Part shown: positions 43,850 to 54,690 of the stretch, in pieces | How the letters are laid out: each line of letters opens with the position of its first letter | Numbering within the stretch: position 1 is the first letter of the stretch | Assembly (NCBI RefSeq): GCF_010894405.1 | Contig: NZ_JAAIYA010000001.1 | Location: 369,341-433,340, forward strand | From: Pyxidicoccus caerfyrddinensis | GTDB lineage: Bacteria > Myxococcota > Myxococcia > Myxococcales > Myxococcaceae | Length of the DNA stretch: 64,000 bases | Direction of reading: 5' to 3' | The notes under the pieces: model-generated | Told to the model about the DNA's origin: nothing | The model's input: only the letters and a program-made list of their open reading frames with translations | Database searches by the model: none | Made by a program: the position numbers and the translations under genes

Positions 43850-45751
43850 CTACACGTTAACGGTGCCGTCCGACATCTGCGCGAAGCCGGGGTGCCCGGT
43901 GACGTGCAACACCTGCGTCAGCGTGCCCAGGTGCTTGAGCATGCGGGCGATGAGGGGCAGCTTCACCTCCTCCATGCCGGCGAACACGTCCTCCAGCAGG
44001 AAGGGACGCTTCACCCGGGCGCTCGTCTTCTCCACCACCGTCATCCGCAGCGCCAGGTAGTAGAGGTCCAGGTCCTTCGGCGGCAGCTCGCCCACGGGGA
44101 CGCGCCTGCCGGAGGCCAGCGCGAAGGCTCTCCCCTCGCGGTCCCACTCGATGCCCTGGTAGCGCCGGTCCGTGAGTGCGGTGAGGTACTGGAGGCAGCG
44201 GTCCTTCAGCATCGCCTGCACAGACGAGACGTCGGTGGTGAAGATGTCCGCGGCCTGGGCCAGCAGCACGGGGGACGGGTCCTCCAGCGCCTCCACCGGG
44301 GCCGGTGCGCCATCCGGCCCTGGAGCCGCAGCCGGGCGCGGCGCCCGGGCCAGGGCGATGGACTCCTTCAGCCGTCCAATCTCCCGCTCCACCTCGCGGA
44401 TGTCGCGCACGTAGGAGCCCTTCTGCGTCAGCTCCGTGTTGAGCGCCTCGAGCTCGTTCTTCAGCTCCTGCCGCCGGGTGATTGCCGACACGAATTCCGG
44501 GTCCGCCTCCATGGTTGCCAGCTGTTCCTTCAGCTCCACCACGCGCGCGGCCAGCAGCTCCTTGCGCTCCAGCATGGGGGTGATTTCCTCCATCTCCTCC
44601 ACGCCGAGCGCCTTCTGCGCCATGCGCAGCGGCGCGGCCTCGGCCTCGAACTCGTCGAGGATCTTCTTCTCGCGGGCCTCGAACCGGTTGTCCTTGCTGC
44701 CCTTCCGGGACGCCTTCTGCAGGTCGTCCACGTGACGCAGCGCCATGAAGGCGGCCACGCCGAAGGCGGGGATGTCCAGCAGGGCGATGTAGCGGAACGT
44801 GTTGTCCACGCCGATGCCCAGCCCCACTCCCAGCGCGAGGAAGAGCACGCCCGCGCCCAGCCCCGCCCAGAAGGCGCGGTTCTCCTTCAGCGGCTCCACG
44901 GACGGAGGCACCGCGTCCACCACCGTCTCGCGGTCCTGGTTGAGCCGGGCCAGGGCCTCGTCCCGCTTCGCCACCACCTTGGGGAAGCGCTGCACGCGGT
45001 TGCGGATGTCCTGCGGCAGCCCGAGCGACTCCGGAGTGGGCGCCGCCCGCCACGAGGCCTCCGCCTCGGCGATGGCCACCTTCAGCCCCTCGGTGCCCTT
45101 GAGGCGCTGGTCGGTCTCGAAGACCTCCGACGTCAGGCCGTCCACCTTGAACTGGAGCTGATCCACCTCGGTGGAGCCCACCAGCTCCTGCTCCAGCGCG
45201 CGCAGCTTCGCCTCGGCGGTGGGGAGGTCCTCCGCGGGCGCCACCGTGGACGCCGACGCGAGCGAGGGGTACTTCCCGGACGCCTTGGGGTCCGGCTTCG
45301 CGGCGGCGGCGGCCTTGCGCGGGCGCCTCGAGGGAAGCTGCCCCGCCTGCAGGCAGTACACCTGCTCGAAGGTGGTGCGCGGCGGCAGGCCCACCTGGCC
45401 CCGGAGGAACTGGCCAATCTCCGTCGTGTCCGAGGACACCAGCTCCGCCTGCTGCGTGGCCTTGTTCATCCGGTGCAGCGTCCCGGAGCCGCCCAATTCG
45501 CGCAGCACGCGGTACGTCACGCCGTCCACGCCCACGAAGGTGAGGGCCGCCTTGCCCGACTTCGCGCCCGGCGCCAGGAAGCTGGCGTCACCGCCGCGCC
45601 CGTCGGCGAAGAACAGCGCGAGCGACAGGCCCGCGAGGGGACTCACCTCGGCCGTGGGCGGCTTGAGGACGAGGTACCCGGCTTTGAGCGCAAAGCGCCC
45701 CGCGGGTGAGAAGCCCCGGACATTCTGGACGGCGACCTCAGCGAATTGCAT
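43850..45751 (-). CDS. SMC/YhaN-like ATPase-related membrane protein with degenerate Walker A
   Basis: A 633-residue protein. The N-terminus (MQFAEVAVQNVRGFSPAGRFAL) looks like an SMC/RecF head, but where Walker A (GPNGSGKS) is expected it has PPTAEVSPL. Two coiled-coil stretches flank a pair of membrane helices (~290-345; FWAGLGAGVLFLALGVGLGIGV and IPAFGVAAFMAL). The C-terminal head keeps a signature-like PPKDLDLYYLALRM, a Walker-B-like PFLLEDVF and VLHVTGHPGF in the H-loop position. The layout resembles YhaN-type AAA proteins. It may bind ATP weakly, or need a partner for Walker A. The ribosome binding site is weak. No exonuclease gene is adjacent. Confidence 0.65.
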   Translation of the reverse strand: MQFAEVAVQNVRGFSPAGRFALKAGYLVLKPPTAEVSPLAGLSLALFFADGRGGDASFLAPGAKSGKAALTFVGVDGVTYRVLRELGGSGTLHRMNKATQQAELVSSDTTEIGQFLRGQVGLPPRTTFEQVYCLQAGQLPSRRPRKAAAAAKPDPKASGKYPSLASASTVAPAEDLPTAEAKLRALEQELVGSTEVDQLQFKVDGLTSEVFETDQRLKGTEGLKVAIAEAEASWRAAPTPESLGLPQDIRNRVQRFPKVVAKRDEALARLNQDRETVVDAVPPSVEPLKENRAFWAGLGAGVLFLALGVGLGIGVDNTFRYIALLDIPAFGVAAFMALRHVDDLQKASRKGSKDNRFEAREKKILDEFEAEAAPLRMAQKALGVEEMEEITPMLERKELLAARVVELKEQLATMEADPEFVSAITRRQELKNELEALNTELTQKGSYVRDIREVEREIGRLKESIALARAPRPAAAPGPDGAPAPVEALEDPSPVLLAQAADIFTTDVSSVQAMLKDRCLQYLTALTDRRYQGIEWDREGRAFALASGRRVPVGELPPKDLDLYYLALRMTVVEKTSARVKRPFLLEDVFAGMEEVKLPLIARMLKHLGTLTQVLHVTGHPGFAQMSDGTVNV

Positions 45752-45776
45752 GGCTTGCGCATGTTAGCGCGAATGA

Positions 45777-45810
45777 AAAAAGGAGCGTCCGGGATCGGAC
45801 GCTCCTTTTC
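45777..45810. terminator. Bidirectional Rho-independent terminator after rplS
   Basis: GGAGCGTCC (45782-45790) pairs with GGACGCTCC (45797-45805) around a 6-base loop. A-runs and T-runs on the two sides give U-tracts on either strand. On the minus strand it ends the rpsP-khpA-rimM-trmD-rplS operon, 37 bases past rplS. Confidence 0.9.
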
Positions 45811-45846
45811 ATGACAGCCCCAGTGCCCTTCCAGGCAGGCAGGCGA

Positions 45847-46236
45847 TCAGGCCTTGGCGGCGGCCTTCTTGGAAGGCGTCGGCGTCGGCTCCTCCTGCAC
45901 GTCCACGCGGGCGGCCTTGCCCTTGAGGTCGCGGAGGTAGAACAGGCGGCTGCGATTCACATCGCCGCGCGAGAGGACCTCGATGCGCTCGTAGCGGGGG
46001 CTGTGCAGCGGGAAGATGCGCTCCACGCCGACGCCGAAGGACATCTTGCGCACGGCGAAGGTGGCGCGGTGGGCACGGCCGCTCAGCCGGATGACGACGC
46101 CCTCGAAGGCCTGCACGCGCTCCTTGTCGCCCTCCTTCACCTTCCAGTGGACGCGCACGGAGTCACCAGGACGGAAAGCGGTGACGTCCTGGCGCAGGAA
46201 CTTGGCCTCGACGTGCTGAATGGCGGCGTTACGCAT
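45847..46236 (-). CDS. rplS: 50S ribosomal protein L19
   Basis: A 129-residue L19. [28 protein letters not shown] and [21 protein letters not shown]...[16 protein letters not shown] are diagnostic. The C-terminus has a species-specific Pro/Lys/Ala extension. L19 sits at the 30S-50S interface. Last gene of the operon, 118 bases after trmD; that gap may hold an internal promoter. Confidence 0.97.
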   Translation of the reverse strand: MRNAAIQHVEAKFLRQDVTAFRPGDSVRVHWKVKEGDKERVQAFEGVVIRLSGRAHRATFAVRKMSFGVGVERIFPLHSPRYERIEVLSRGDVNRSRLFYLRDLKGKAARVDVQEEPTPTPSKKAAAKA

Positions 46237-46354
46237 GACGGACTCCGGAAAATCGGAAACTTACGCGCGGGGCGCGTGAAAGAGCGGGCCGTACTACCAG
46301 AGAGAGCGGTGTCGGACAAGCCCGCTGTGAGCAACCCGCTGGGAACGCTCAGGG

Positions 46355-47098
46355 TTACAGGTCTTCCTCCCGACGAGCCAGCAATTTCTGGTCGGCGGCT
46401 GAGAGCTGCAGGCGGGCAAACAGGTCCGGCCGGCGCTCCCGGGTGAGGATCAGCGACTTCCAGCGGCGCCAGCGGGCAATGCGCGCATGGTCCCCGGACT
46501 GGAGGACGGCGGGCACCTCGGCGCCCCGGAAGACAGGCGGGCGGGTGTACTGGGGGTGCTCCAGCACGCCCTCCTCGAAGCTCTCCGTGACGGAGGAGTC
46601 GACGTTGCCCAGCACTCCGGGCACCAGCCGAGCCACCGCGTCCACCACGGCCAGGGCGGCCACCTCGCCGCCGGTGAGCACGAAGTCGCCCAGGGACAGC
46701 TCGCCGTCCAGGTGCGCCATCACTCGCTCGTCCACGCCCTCGTAGCGGCCACACACGAGGATCAGCCCGGCCTCGTGGCGCACCAGCTCGCGCGCCGTGG
46801 CCTGGGTGAAGGTGGGCCCGCGGGGGCTCATCAAGAGGGCCTTCGCGCCCGGCTGCCGCGCCCGGGCGGCCTCGATGGCGGCCACCAGCGGATCCGGCTT
46901 CATCACCATGCCCGCCCCGCCGCCGTAGGGCGCGTCGTCGGTGACACGGTGCTTGCCCTCGGCGTACTCGCGCACGTCGGTGACGGTGGCGGACAGCAGG
47001 CCCTTCTCCTGGGCCTTCCCGAGGATGCTCGCCCCCAGGTAGCTGGACACCATGCCCGGGAACAGCGTGAGGATCTCCACCGGGTACGGCGGACTCAT
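46355..47098 (-). CDS. trmD: tRNA (guanine37-N1)-methyltransferase TrmD
   Basis: A 247-residue knotted methyltransferase. [10 protein letters not shown] opens it; [30 protein letters not shown] and [24 protein letters not shown] form the SAM-binding trefoil knot. It methylates G37 of tRNAs to prevent frameshifting. Its ATG overlaps the rimM stop (ATGA), so translation is coupled. Confidence 0.97.
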   Translation of the reverse strand: MSPPYPVEILTLFPGMVSSYLGASILGKAQEKGLLSATVTDVREYAEGKHRVTDDAPYGGGAGMVMKPDPLVAAIEAARARQPGAKALLMSPRGPTFTQATARELVRHEAGLILVCGRYEGVDERVMAHLDGELSLGDFVLTGGEVAALAVVDAVARLVPGVLGNVDSSVTESFEEGVLEHPQYTRPPVFRGAEVPAVLQSGDHARIARWRRWKSLILTRERRPDLFARLQLSAADQKLLARREEDL

Positions 47099-47694
47099 GC
47101 CCCGTCCCCGGAGTCCCCGTCAGTCTTGCCCGTGGGGGGCGTGGGGGGCACCGCAGGGAGCTCCTTGCCGGGGCGCCCCACCTCCACGTACTCGGGCGGG
47201 CGGATGACGATGCGCTGGGTGGCGAGGTCCACACTCGGGACGAACTCGTCCGCGAAGGGCACCACCAGCTCCGGACGCTTCGGGGAGCGGATGACGATGT
47301 TGGGCACCTCGCCGGTGGACCAGATCTCCTCCACGCGGCCCAGCTCGGCGCCGGACTCGTCCACGGCGATGAGCCCCACCAAGTCTCCCTGGAAGAACTC
47401 GCCCTCCGCGGGGGGCTCCAAGTCTTCGCGGTAGACGAACACCTTGGAGCCCACGAGCGCCTCGGCCGCGGTGCGCGACGTCACACCCTCCAGGACGACG
47501 ATGTTCTCCTTGGGGGTGGGCCGCACGGCCTCCAGCCACACCTCCCGCTCCTCGCCGGAGCGGGTGTGCAGCAGGACGCGCTCGACGACGTCGAGCGCCT
47601 CCGAGGCCGGGTCGAAGGTGCGGATGGCCACCTCGCCCTGCAGCCCGTGCGCTCGCGCCACGTAGCCGAGCTCGAGGGTGGGAGGAGGCGTCAC
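47095..47694 (-). CDS. rimM: Ribosome maturation factor RimM
   Basis: The protein has 199 residues. The N-domain has [21 protein letters not shown] and [16 protein letters not shown]; the PRC-barrel C-domain has [25 protein letters not shown] and VVPFADEFV. It binds S19 and helps 30S head assembly. It starts at a GTG that overlaps the khpA stop by 3 bases, and ends overlapping trmD. The C-terminal Pro/Gly tail is unusual but disordered. Confidence 0.95.
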   Translation of the reverse strand: MTPPPTLELGYVARAHGLQGEVAIRTFDPASEALDVVERVLLHTRSGEEREVWLEAVRPTPKENIVVLEGVTSRTAAEALVGSKVFVYREDLEPPAEGEFFQGDLVGLIAVDESGAELGRVEEIWSTGEVPNIVIRSPKRPELVVPFADEFVPSVDLATQRIVIRPPEYVEVGRPGKELPAVPPTPPTGKTDGDSGDGA

Positions 47695-47990
47695 CGCGAG
47701 GTGTCCGGTGTGGCGGGCGGCACGGCCGCGGCGCCAGGCGCGCCGGCCGCGTTGCGCCGGTCATCGAGGATTTCCAGACGGACCTTCTGCCCGGCCTTCT
47801 GGGCAGCGGCGTTGAGCAGCGTCCGGAGGGCATTCACGGTGCGCCCGTCACGGCCGATGACCTTGCCAACGTCCTCGGGGGCGACCTTCAGCTCATAGAG
47901 CCGGGCGCCGTCCGCCTCGGACACGCGCAGGCCGACCTGGTCTGGCTGGTCGACCAGGGCCCGCGCGAGATAGGTGAGAAGTTGCTCCAC
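47691..47990 (-). CDS. khpA: KH-domain RNA-binding protein KhpA (YlqC family)
   Basis: A 99-residue single KH domain. VGKVIGRDGRTVNALRTLLNAAA holds the GxxG loop (GRDG) that grips RNA. It usually sits between rpsP and rimM, as here, and works with KhpB as a small-RNA or mRNA chaperone in other bacteria. The C-terminal ~20 residues are Ala/Pro-rich. 21 bases after rpsP. Confidence 0.93.
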   Translation of the reverse strand: MEQLLTYLARALVDQPDQVGLRVSEADGARLYELKVAPEDVGKVIGRDGRTVNALRTLLNAAAQKAGQKVRLEILDDRRNAAGAPGAAAVPPATPDTSR

Positions 47991-48011
47991 GTCTGCTCAG
48001 TGCAGCGGGGC

Positions 48012-48275
48012 TCAGACCGCGGGAGCGGCCGGCTTGGCCTTCGCGGCGACCTTGATGAGGTCCGCCACGGTCTCGGAAGGCGTCGCGCCCGTCTTCAGCC
48101 AGTAGTTCAGCCGCTCCTCGTTGAACTCCACCTTGGGGGGCTCGAGGTTGGGGTCATACGCGCCCACGGCCTCGATGAACTTGCCATCCCGGGGGTTCCG
48201 GGAGTCGGTGGCGACCACGTGGTAGTACGGCTTCTTCTTGGCGCCCGCGCGGGCGAGACGGAGGACGACGGCCAT
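48012..48275 (-). CDS. rpsP: 30S ribosomal protein S16
   Basis: An 87-residue S16. MAVVLRLARAGAKKKPYYHVVATDSRNPRDGKFIE and LNYWLKTGATPSETVADLIK are diagnostic. The start is the ATG at 48275, with GGAG before it; the frame runs four codons further but MAVVLRL is the true S16 opening. First gene of the ribosomal operon. Confidence 0.97.
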   Translation of the reverse strand: MAVVLRLARAGAKKKPYYHVVATDSRNPRDGKFIEAVGAYDPNLEPPKVEFNEERLNYWLKTGATPSETVADLIKVAAKAKPAAPAV

Positions 48276-48318
48276 GAGTTGCTCCAACGAACAGGTTACA
48301 TCTTGGGAAAGGGGGGCG

Positions 48319-48348
48319 CTCTTACCGCCGCCCCCGCTGGATTGTCAA
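48319..48348 (-). promoter_or_regulatory. Putative sigma-70-type promoter of the rpsP operon
   Basis: On the minus strand, a perfect TTGACA (48348-48343) is followed 18 bases later by TAAGAG (48324-48319). A hairpin (GGGGGCG/CGCCCCC, 48312-48335) overlaps the -10 region and may instead be the rlmN terminator. The start of transcription would be ~35 bases before the S16 ATG. Confidence 0.5.
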
Positions 48349-48362
48349 GGAAGCTCGGGACC

Positions 48363-49496
48363 TTATGTCGTGCCCTCGGCAGGGGCGGACTCGCCCTGGT
48401 TGGCGAGCTGACCGCAGGCGCCGGCGATGTCCCGACCCCGGTTCCTGCGAATGTAGGCGCCGATGTGCCCATCGGCGAGGATGGCGCGGAACTGCTCGGC
48501 CCGCTCCTCGCCGGTGGTGTGGAACCCCAGGCCGGGGTTCTCGTTGTACGGAATCAGGTTCACCTTCACCGGAATGCCCTTGAGCAGCTCGATGAGCCGG
48601 TGGGCGTCCTCGTCGGTGTCGTTGAAGCCCTTGATGAGCACGTACTCGAAGGTGATGCGCCGGCCCTGACGCAGGGGGAACTTGCGGCACGCGTCCAGCA
48701 GCGCCGCGATGTTCCACTTGCGGTTGACGGGCATCGTCTTGCTGCGCTGCTCGTCGGTGCTGGCGTTGAGGGAGATGGCCAGCTTGACGTCCGTCTCCTG
48801 GCCGAAGCGCTCGATCATGGGCACCAGCCCCACCGTGGAGACGGTGATGTGCCGGTGGCTGAAGTTCGGCCCGTCCTGCGACTGGAGGATGGAGAGCGCC
48901 GTCTTGAGGTTCTCGAAGTTGTGCAGGGGCTCGCCCATGCCCATGAACACCAGGTTGCTGAGCGGGCGGAGCGTCTCCAGGCCCTCGTTCTTGCGGACCT
49001 CGCGATTGACGGCGTGCACCTGGGCCACGATTTCGCCCGGGGTGAGGTTGCGCTTGAGCCCCATGGTGCCCGTCATGCAGAAGCCGCAGGCCATGGCGCA
49101 GCCCACCTGGGTGGACACGCACAGCGTCTTGCGGTCGTCCGCGGGCATGTAGACGGACTCGATGAAGCGACCGTCCCGCGTCTTCCACCGGTACTTGATG
49201 GTGCCGTCGGTGCTGCGCAGCTCGGCGTCCTTCACCAGCGGGACGATTTCCGCGCGCGTCCGGAGCTTCTCGCGCAGGGCCTTGGACAGGTCCGTCATCT
49301 CGTCGAACGAGGTGGCGCCGCGCTGGTGCAGCCAGCGGTAGAGCTGCGGGGCGCGGAACGCACGCTCGCCCAGCGTCTCGGTGACGAAGCGGGTGAGCCC
49401 CTCGAGCGACAGGCTGGCCACGTCCACCAGCTTCGCGGGCGCGGGCGCCGGAAGCGGCTCGGTGACAGGCAGGGTGGTGGCGGAGGTCTCTGACAT
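48363..49496 (-). CDS. rlmN: Dual-specificity 23S rRNA/tRNA methyltransferase RlmN
   Basis: A 377-residue radical-SAM methylase. CAMACGFC binds the 4Fe-4S cluster. MGMGEPLHNFENL, VSTVGLVPMIERF and FEYVLIKGFNDTDEDA are RlmN blocks, and GACGQL near the C-terminus holds the methyl-carrying Cys. It methylates C2 of A2503 in 23S rRNA and A37 of some tRNAs. The ATG at 49496 starts the conserved protein after an Ala/Pro-rich head. Same strand as rpsP, 87 bases upstream of it. Confidence 0.96.
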   Translation of the reverse strand: MSETSATTLPVTEPLPAPAPAKLVDVASLSLEGLTRFVTETLGERAFRAPQLYRWLHQRGATSFDEMTDLSKALREKLRTRAEIVPLVKDAELRSTDGTIKYRWKTRDGRFIESVYMPADDRKTLCVSTQVGCAMACGFCMTGTMGLKRNLTPGEIVAQVHAVNREVRKNEGLETLRPLSNLVFMGMGEPLHNFENLKTALSILQSQDGPNFSHRHITVSTVGLVPMIERFGQETDVKLAISLNASTDEQRSKTMPVNRKWNIAALLDACRKFPLRQGRRITFEYVLIKGFNDTDEDAHRLIELLKGIPVKVNLIPYNENPGLGFHTTGEERAEQFRAILADGHIGAYIRRNRGRDIAGACGQLANQGESAPAEGTT

Positions 49497-49696
49497 CGTC
49501 GTTGGGCTGTAAACGGTGGGCCGGAGGGCGTCCCTTCCCACACCTGGGCCGGGCAAGTCAAAGGAGCGCACGCCCCCCTACCCGCCTGCTGGACGCTTCG
49601 TGGCCTGTCTTCTTGATGAACAACGGCCCGGGCCCGGGCCTTCGCAGGCGCGGACTCGGGCCGGGAACGGCGGCCCCGACAGGCGGGGCCCGCCGA

Positions 49697-50134
49697 CTAC
49701 TTCTGGTACGGGTACGGCTGGATCTCCGTCTCCCGGAAGAAGTACGCGATCTCGTTCTTCGCGTTCTCCAGGCTGTCGGAGCCGTGCACCGTGTTCTTGT
49801 CGATGCTGGTGGCGAAGTCCTTGCGGATGGTGCCGGCGGCGGCCTGGGCCGGGTTGGTGGCGCCCATGATGTCGCGGTTGCCGAGGACGGCGTTCTCGCC
49901 CTCCAGCACCATCAGGACCACGGGGCCGGAGATCATGAACTGCACCAGGTCCTTGAAGAAGGGCCGGGCCTTGTGGACCGCGTAGAAGCCCTCGGCCTCC
50001 TTCTGGGAGAGCTGCTGCAGCCGGATGGCGACCGGCTTCAGACCCTTCTCCTCGAAGCGGCTGATGATCTTCCCGATGACGCCCTTCTCCAGACCGTCAG
50101 GCTTGATGATGGACAGCGTGCGCTCGATGGCCAT
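49697..50134 (-). CDS. ndk: Nucleoside diphosphate kinase
   Basis: A 145-residue [27 protein letters not shown] opens it and NTVHGSDS holds the phospho-histidine. It balances NTP pools by a ping-pong mechanism. It lies 41 bases after sucD on the same strand; coupling of ndk with sucCD (NTP-forming succinyl-CoA synthetase) fits function. A GC-rich hairpin (GGCCCC/GGGGCC, 49672-49690) lies just past its stop. Confidence 0.97.
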   Translation of the reverse strand: MAIERTLSIIKPDGLEKGVIGKIISRFEEKGLKPVAIRLQQLSQKEAEGFYAVHKARPFFKDLVQFMISGPVVLMVLEGENAVLGNRDIMGATNPAQAAAGTIRKDFATSIDKNTVHGSDSLENAKNEIAYFFRETEIQPYPYQK

Positions 50135-50175
50135 GTGACTGGCTCCTTGTGCTCGTTGGGGTTTAGCGCTTCGTT

Positions 50176-51075
<900 letters not shown>

Positions 51076-51111
51076 GGCGTTCCTTCTGGAAAGTGTTGGC
51101 GGAGGGCCGGA

Positions 51112-52272
<1,161 letters not shown>

Positions 52273-52602
52273 CGAGGCTCCGATTGGGACGAGGGAGACG
52301 GCCTTTAACAAGAGGCGTCAGCGCGGGGCCCTCATTGCGCAGAAACCGACGGATGGCAAGGCCGTTTGCCCCCGGCGGAACCGCTCCGTGTGGCCCCATG
52401 CACACGAGATAACCAGGATTGTCCGCCAGGATGAGCCCGACTTCACGGCCGTGTGGTGGCCAGGGAGGCGCAAGGCCGGGGTGACACGGACGACACCTGC
52501 CCTCAAGGGCACGCGGAAGCCGGTATGGAACATTCCCCCGGACGTTCGGTGAGAAGGACCGGGCGTTCGTCCCCTGCCCTGTCCCCCTTGGAGTCCTCGC
52601 GC
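52273..52602. other. Divergent intergenic region (sucC / S41 peptidase)
   Basis: 330 bases without a supported gene. It must contain the promoter of the sucC operon (leftward) and of the S41 gene (rightward). I see no strong -35/-10 pair, no RNA gene and no repeat. A -24/-12-like string near 52354 has the wrong spacing. Confidence 0.6.
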
Positions 52603-53706
52603 ATGTCCTTCCGTCCGTGGCCGTTGCTCTGGTTGTGTCTCCTCATCGCGCCGGCCCTGGCCCTGGCGGGCGAGGCGCCGAAGGCCTCGGAGCCACCGGC
52701 GCTGGACGCGAAGGAGCGGACCCGCGTCGTCGAGGCCGTCATCGCCCAGGTCCGGGCGCGCCACTACTCGGCGGAGAAGGCGGCCCTGGCGGAGCGGATG
52801 CTGCGCTCCCGGCTGAAGCGCGGTGACTACGACGCCATCACCGAGCCCCGGGAGCTGGCCCACGTGCTCACCGAGCACCTGGTGACGGATGGCCAGGACG
52901 CGCACTTCGTCGTCATCTACAGCGCGCAGCCCGTGCCCCGGAACCTGCCCCTGCCGTGGGAGCCCGCGCCGCCCGAGGTGGAGAAGTTCCGCGCCGAGCG
53001 CGAGGAGCGATGGCGGCGGATGGCCCTTCGGGAGGCATATGGCATCGGCCGCGTGGAGCGGCTGGACGGCAACGTGGGCTACCTGCGCCTGACGAGCTTC
53101 CCCGAGCCGAAGCACGCCGGCGAAGCAGCTGCGTCCGCCATGCGGATCCTGTCCGCCACGGACGCGCTCATCATCGACCTGCGCGGCAATGGCGGCGGAG
53201 ACAACGAATTGGTGGCGCTGTACCTGGGATGGCTGCTGCCGGAGCGCACGCACGTGCTCGACACGCTGTGGAAGGGCCGGCCGAAGCAGGCGCTCCACAC
53301 GCCCGCGTCGCCCGTGGCGGGCCGGTACGGCGACAAGGAGGTCTACATCCTCACGGACGGGGACACGTTCTCCGCGGCGGAGACGCTCGCGTATGACCTC
53401 CAGGCGCGCAAGCGGGCGCGGGTGGTGGGCGAGACGACGCACGGAGGCGCCAACCCGAGCGTGGCCCTGCCCGTCGACGACCACTTCGTCGTGGGCGTGC
53501 CCATGGGACAGACGGTGCATGCCCTGACGAAGACGAGCTGGGAGGGCGTGGGCGTGAAGCCCGACCTGCCGGTGCCGGCGGCGGACGCGCTGCGCACCGC
53601 GCACGTGGCCGCGCTCACCGCGCTGGCGAAGCGCGCGGAGGAGCCGATGCAGGTGGAGGAGGTCCAGGAGGCACTGAAGGCACTGGGCGCCAACACGAAG
53701 CCCTGA
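52603..53706 (+). CDS. S41-family serine peptidase, secreted
   Basis: A 367-residue protein with a signal peptide (LLWLCLLIAPALALAGEA). The N-terminal helical domain (~30-130) resembles the IRBP-type S41 N-domain. The S41 core has VGYLRLTSFPEP, ALIIDLRGNGGGDNE and DGDTFSAAETLAY, with the likely nucleophile at Ser257. VGETTHGGANPS is also conserved. There is no PDZ domain, so it is an IRBP/tricorn-like member rather than a CtpA. GGAG lies ~11 bases before the ATG at 52603. Periplasmic; substrate unknown. Confidence 0.85.
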   Translation: MSFRPWPLLWLCLLIAPALALAGEAPKASEPPALDAKERTRVVEAVIAQVRARHYSAEKAALAERMLRSRLKRGDYDAITEPRELAHVLTEHLVTDGQDAHFVVIYSAQPVPRNLPLPWEPAPPEVEKFRAEREERWRRMALREAYGIGRVERLDGNVGYLRLTSFPEPKHAGEAAASAMRILSATDALIIDLRGNGGGDNELVALYLGWLLPERTHVLDTLWKGRPKQALHTPASPVAGRYGDKEVYILTDGDTFSAAETLAYDLQARKRARVVGETTHGGANPSVALPVDDHFVVGVPMGQTVHALTKTSWEGVGVKPDLPVPAADALRTAHVAALTALAKRAEEPMQVEEVQEALKALGANTKP

Positions 53707-53724
53707 CGACGGCCTGAAACGGCG

Positions 53725-53769
53725 GCGGCCCCGCCCGGCGTCCCCAAGGGGACGCCAGCACGGGGCCGC
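53725..53769. terminator. Nested hairpin terminator between S41 and sdhB genes
   Basis: An inner stem GGCGTCCCC/GGGGACGCC (53737-53745 with 53748-53756) sits inside an outer perfect stem GCGGCCCCG/CGGGGCCGC (53725-53733 with 53761-53769). It lies between convergent stops and should serve both strands. Confidence 0.7.
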
Positions 53770-53803
53770 TTCGCTGCGGGAAGAACGGAAGGTGGCGGGC
53801 GGA

Positions 53804-54610
53804 CTACCCCGGACCGCCGTGGCTCTTCTGCTCCTCTTCCTGGAAGAAGATGTCCTTGATGAGCAGCTTCGTCACCTCGCGGTTCATCACCGCGATGGAC
53901 GTCGTGAGGGGAATCTCCTTCGGGCAGACCTTCACGCAGTTCTGCGCCTTGCCACAATCCTGGATACCGCCCGGGCCCATCAGCGCCCGGACGCGCTCCT
54001 CGGACTGCAGCTTGCCCGTCGGGTTCATGTTGAACAGGCGGGCCTGGCTGATGGCCGCCGCGCCGATGAAGTTGTTGTCCTGCGACACCTGGGGGCACGC
54101 CTCCAGGCAGCTGCCGCAGGTGATGCACGTGGACAGCACGTACATGACCGACTGGTCCTTCGGCGACTGGCGCGGGCCCGGCCCCAGGTTGTGGGTGCCG
54201 TCGACCGGAATCCAGCCCTTCACCCGCTTGAGCGCGTCGAACATGCGCTCGCGGTCCACGGAGAGGTCGCGGACCACGGGGAACTTGCTCATCGGCTCGA
54301 GCGTGATCGGCTGCTCCAGCTTGTCGACGAGCGCCGAGCAGGCCATGCGCACCCGGCCGTTGATGTTCATCGCGCAGCTGCCGCAGACCTCCTCGAGGCA
54401 CGCGGCGTCCCAGATCACCGGGGCAACCTTCTTGCCCTCCACGGTGACGGGGTTGCGCTGGATCTCCATCAGGCACGAGATGACGTTGGCGCCCTTGGTG
54501 TACGGGACCTTGAACTCATCGAAGTGACCCGGCTTGTTCGGGTCGTCCTGCCGCCAGATGCGGAAGGTGATGGTCCTGGTGGTGACGGCGGTTGCCTGTG
54601 CAGTGTCCAT
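53804..54610 (-). CDS. sdhB: Succinate dehydrogenase iron-sulfur subunit
   Basis: A 268-residue subunit. CLEEVCGSC...MAC holds the 2Fe-2S cluster, CITCGSCLEACP the 4Fe-4S cluster and CGKAQNCVKVCP the 3Fe-4S cluster. It carries electrons from SdhA towards the membrane. I use the ATG at 54610; a GTG at 54634 is possible. It follows sdhA by 80 bases. The cluster spacing and the single-cytochrome type of SdhA suggest the epsilonproteobacterial/Bacillus-like branch. Confidence 0.95.
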   Translation of the reverse strand: MDTAQATAVTTRTITFRIWRQDDPNKPGHFDEFKVPYTKGANVISCLMEIQRNPVTVEGKKVAPVIWDAACLEEVCGSCAMNINGRVRMACSALVDKLEQPITLEPMSKFPVVRDLSVDRERMFDALKRVKGWIPVDGTHNLGPGPRQSPKDQSVMYVLSTCITCGSCLEACPQVSQDNNFIGAAAISQARLFNMNPTGKLQSEERVRALMGPGGIQDCGKAQNCVKVCPKEIPLTTSIAVMNREVTKLLIKDIFFQEEEQKSHGGPG

Positions 54611-54690
54611 GTCGCTCGACCCTTCACTTCCCAATCAGTTACGGCGGCCCGCCCTGCTGGCACGGGCCCACCAGAAGTTGCGTGCTCCGC

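Noticed and set aside
52354-52370. TGGCAAGGCCGTTTGCC as a sigma-54 promoter
   Set aside because: The spacing between the GG and GC elements is one base too long, and sigma-54 promoters tolerate no change in it.
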